Assembly: GCA_016927095.1 (NCBI GenBank)
Contig: JAFGNI010000236.1
Location: forward strand, 1 to 6,858
Reading direction: 5' to 3'
Source: Anaerolineae bacterium
GTDB lineage: Bacteria; Chloroflexota; Anaerolineae; B4-G1; SLSP01
DNA: 6,858 nucleotides
A program made the position numbers and the translations under genes. Below the pieces are notes generated by a model. That model was not told the DNA's origin. It did no database searches and saw only the letters and a program-made list of their open reading frames with translations. Below are positions 6,302 to 6,858 of this stretch, piece after piece (the stretch's first letter is position 1; every line of letters starts with the position of its first letter).

Positions 6302-6858
6302 GTTGTCGGGTGGGATGTAGTGTGGCTCCATCCCGGGCATCAGCGGTACGCCCATATCCAGCAACAGGTCGCCGAATCTGAGGGTCAGATACATATAGTC
6401 AAAGGTATTCGCGAAGACATCGTATTCCTCGCCTGGCGTGCCCTGACCATAGATGGTGTACTGACGCTGACCCGAGTACAGGACGCGCAGTCTCTGCTTG
6501 TACGGGGCGCCATCCAGGGCGAAGGTGAGCAGAAACTCGAACCCGATAGCATGCTCCTTGGCGATCTCCTGCTCCGACAGGACCGTGCAGTCCGTGAGAG
6601 CTTTCAGGCCCTCGATCAGGCCTTCGCGCAGGATCGGCAAATCGTCACGCGTGATCTCACCATGCGTCACCGGGTTGCCCTCATCAGCCAATTCCGTGAC
6701 GCTGACATAGAACCCGGTGCGCGGGTCTTCCTCGGGATAGACAACGACGCCAGGGGGCTTGTCCAACTGGCCCTGGTGCCAGTTAAGCGGACGCCAGAAG
6801 GAGAAATTGTGTGTCAGGTCGCGATACAGCTTTTGACCACGGATCTGTGTTCGGGGAT
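6299..6858 (-). CDS. Uncharacterised protein, C-terminal part; possible PsbP/Mog1/DUF1795-like fold
   Basis: The frame is open from the stop at 6301-6299 to the right edge, giving 185 visible residues; the start lies outside the window. A TTG at 6766 could begin a shorter frame, but conserved-looking sequence continues upstream of it (KLYRDLTHNFSFWRPLNWHQ), so it is probably internal. The visible pattern is an FSFWRPLNW segment, a strand with PGVVVYPEEDPRTG, a helix around LREGLIEGLKAL, then strands GFEFLLTFALDG, YKQRLRVLYSGQRQYTIYGQG and a closing helix with FDYMYLTLRF. This resembles small PsbP/Mog1/DUF1795-type domains, often found in bacterial lipoproteins and secreted proteins. The resemblance is to the general strand-helix pattern only and no function follows from it. 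It is probably in the same operon as the lyase gene 10 nt downstream. Whether it has a signal peptide cannot be seen. Confidence 0.7.
   Translation of the reverse strand, partial: PRTQIRGQKLYRDLTHNFSFWRPLNWHQGQLDKPPGVVVYPEEDPRTGFYVSVTELADEGNPVTHGEITRDDLPILREGLIEGLKALTDCTVLSEQEIAKEHAIGFEFLLTFALDGAPYKQRLRVLYSGQRQYTIYGQGTPGEEYDVFANTFDYMYLTLRFGDLLLDMGVPLMPGMEPHYIPPDN

Overview
The window carries one run of genes, all on the minus strand, so transcription goes from high to low coordinates. It holds five or six genes of what looks like a single carbohydrate- or peptide-uptake operon, and both ends are cut. The likely host is a member of the Chloroflexota. The base composition is GC-rich, the solute-binding lipoprotein has a Tat-type signal peptide, and its lipidated cysteine is followed by a long Val-Glu repeat linker. 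That linker is common in lipoproteins of this phylum and a few other lineages such as Deinococcus-Thermus. This assignment is an inference and rests mainly on that one protein.

In order of transcription the layout is as follows. (1) 6858-6299: the C-terminal 185 residues of a protein that may have a PsbP/Mog1/DUF1795-like fold. (2) 6288-4093: a 731-residue heparinase II/III-family polysaccharide lyase with no signal peptide and with recognisable catalytic and metal-binding residues. (3) A 107-nt gap holding an imperfect hairpin, three Shine-Dalgarno-like sites and a possible 15-codon leader ORF. (4) 3985-2183: a family 5 (Opp/Dpp-type) solute-binding lipoprotein. (5) A gap of about 78 nt dominated by a perfect 34-bp palindrome. 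(6) 2104-1112 and 1110-115: two ATPase subunits of the OppD/DppD and OppF/DppF types, separated by 1 nt. (7) 104-1: the first 34 codons of an OppB/DppB-type permease. The second permease (OppC/DppC type) is expected just beyond the left edge.

The binding protein, paired permeases and paired ATPases would form one ABC importer. Family 5 importers take up oligopeptides, but some members take up oligosaccharides. A cytoplasmic lyase encoded directly upstream suggests that imported uronic-acid-containing oligosaccharides are cleaved inside the cell. The substrate cannot be read from the sequence.

All genes are intact apart from the two cut by the window edges. No RNA gene, mobile element, CRISPR array or defence gene was seen. 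The best candidates for a second look are the two RNA structures that bracket the binding-protein gene and the lyase-importer pairing. No clearly new system is evident.
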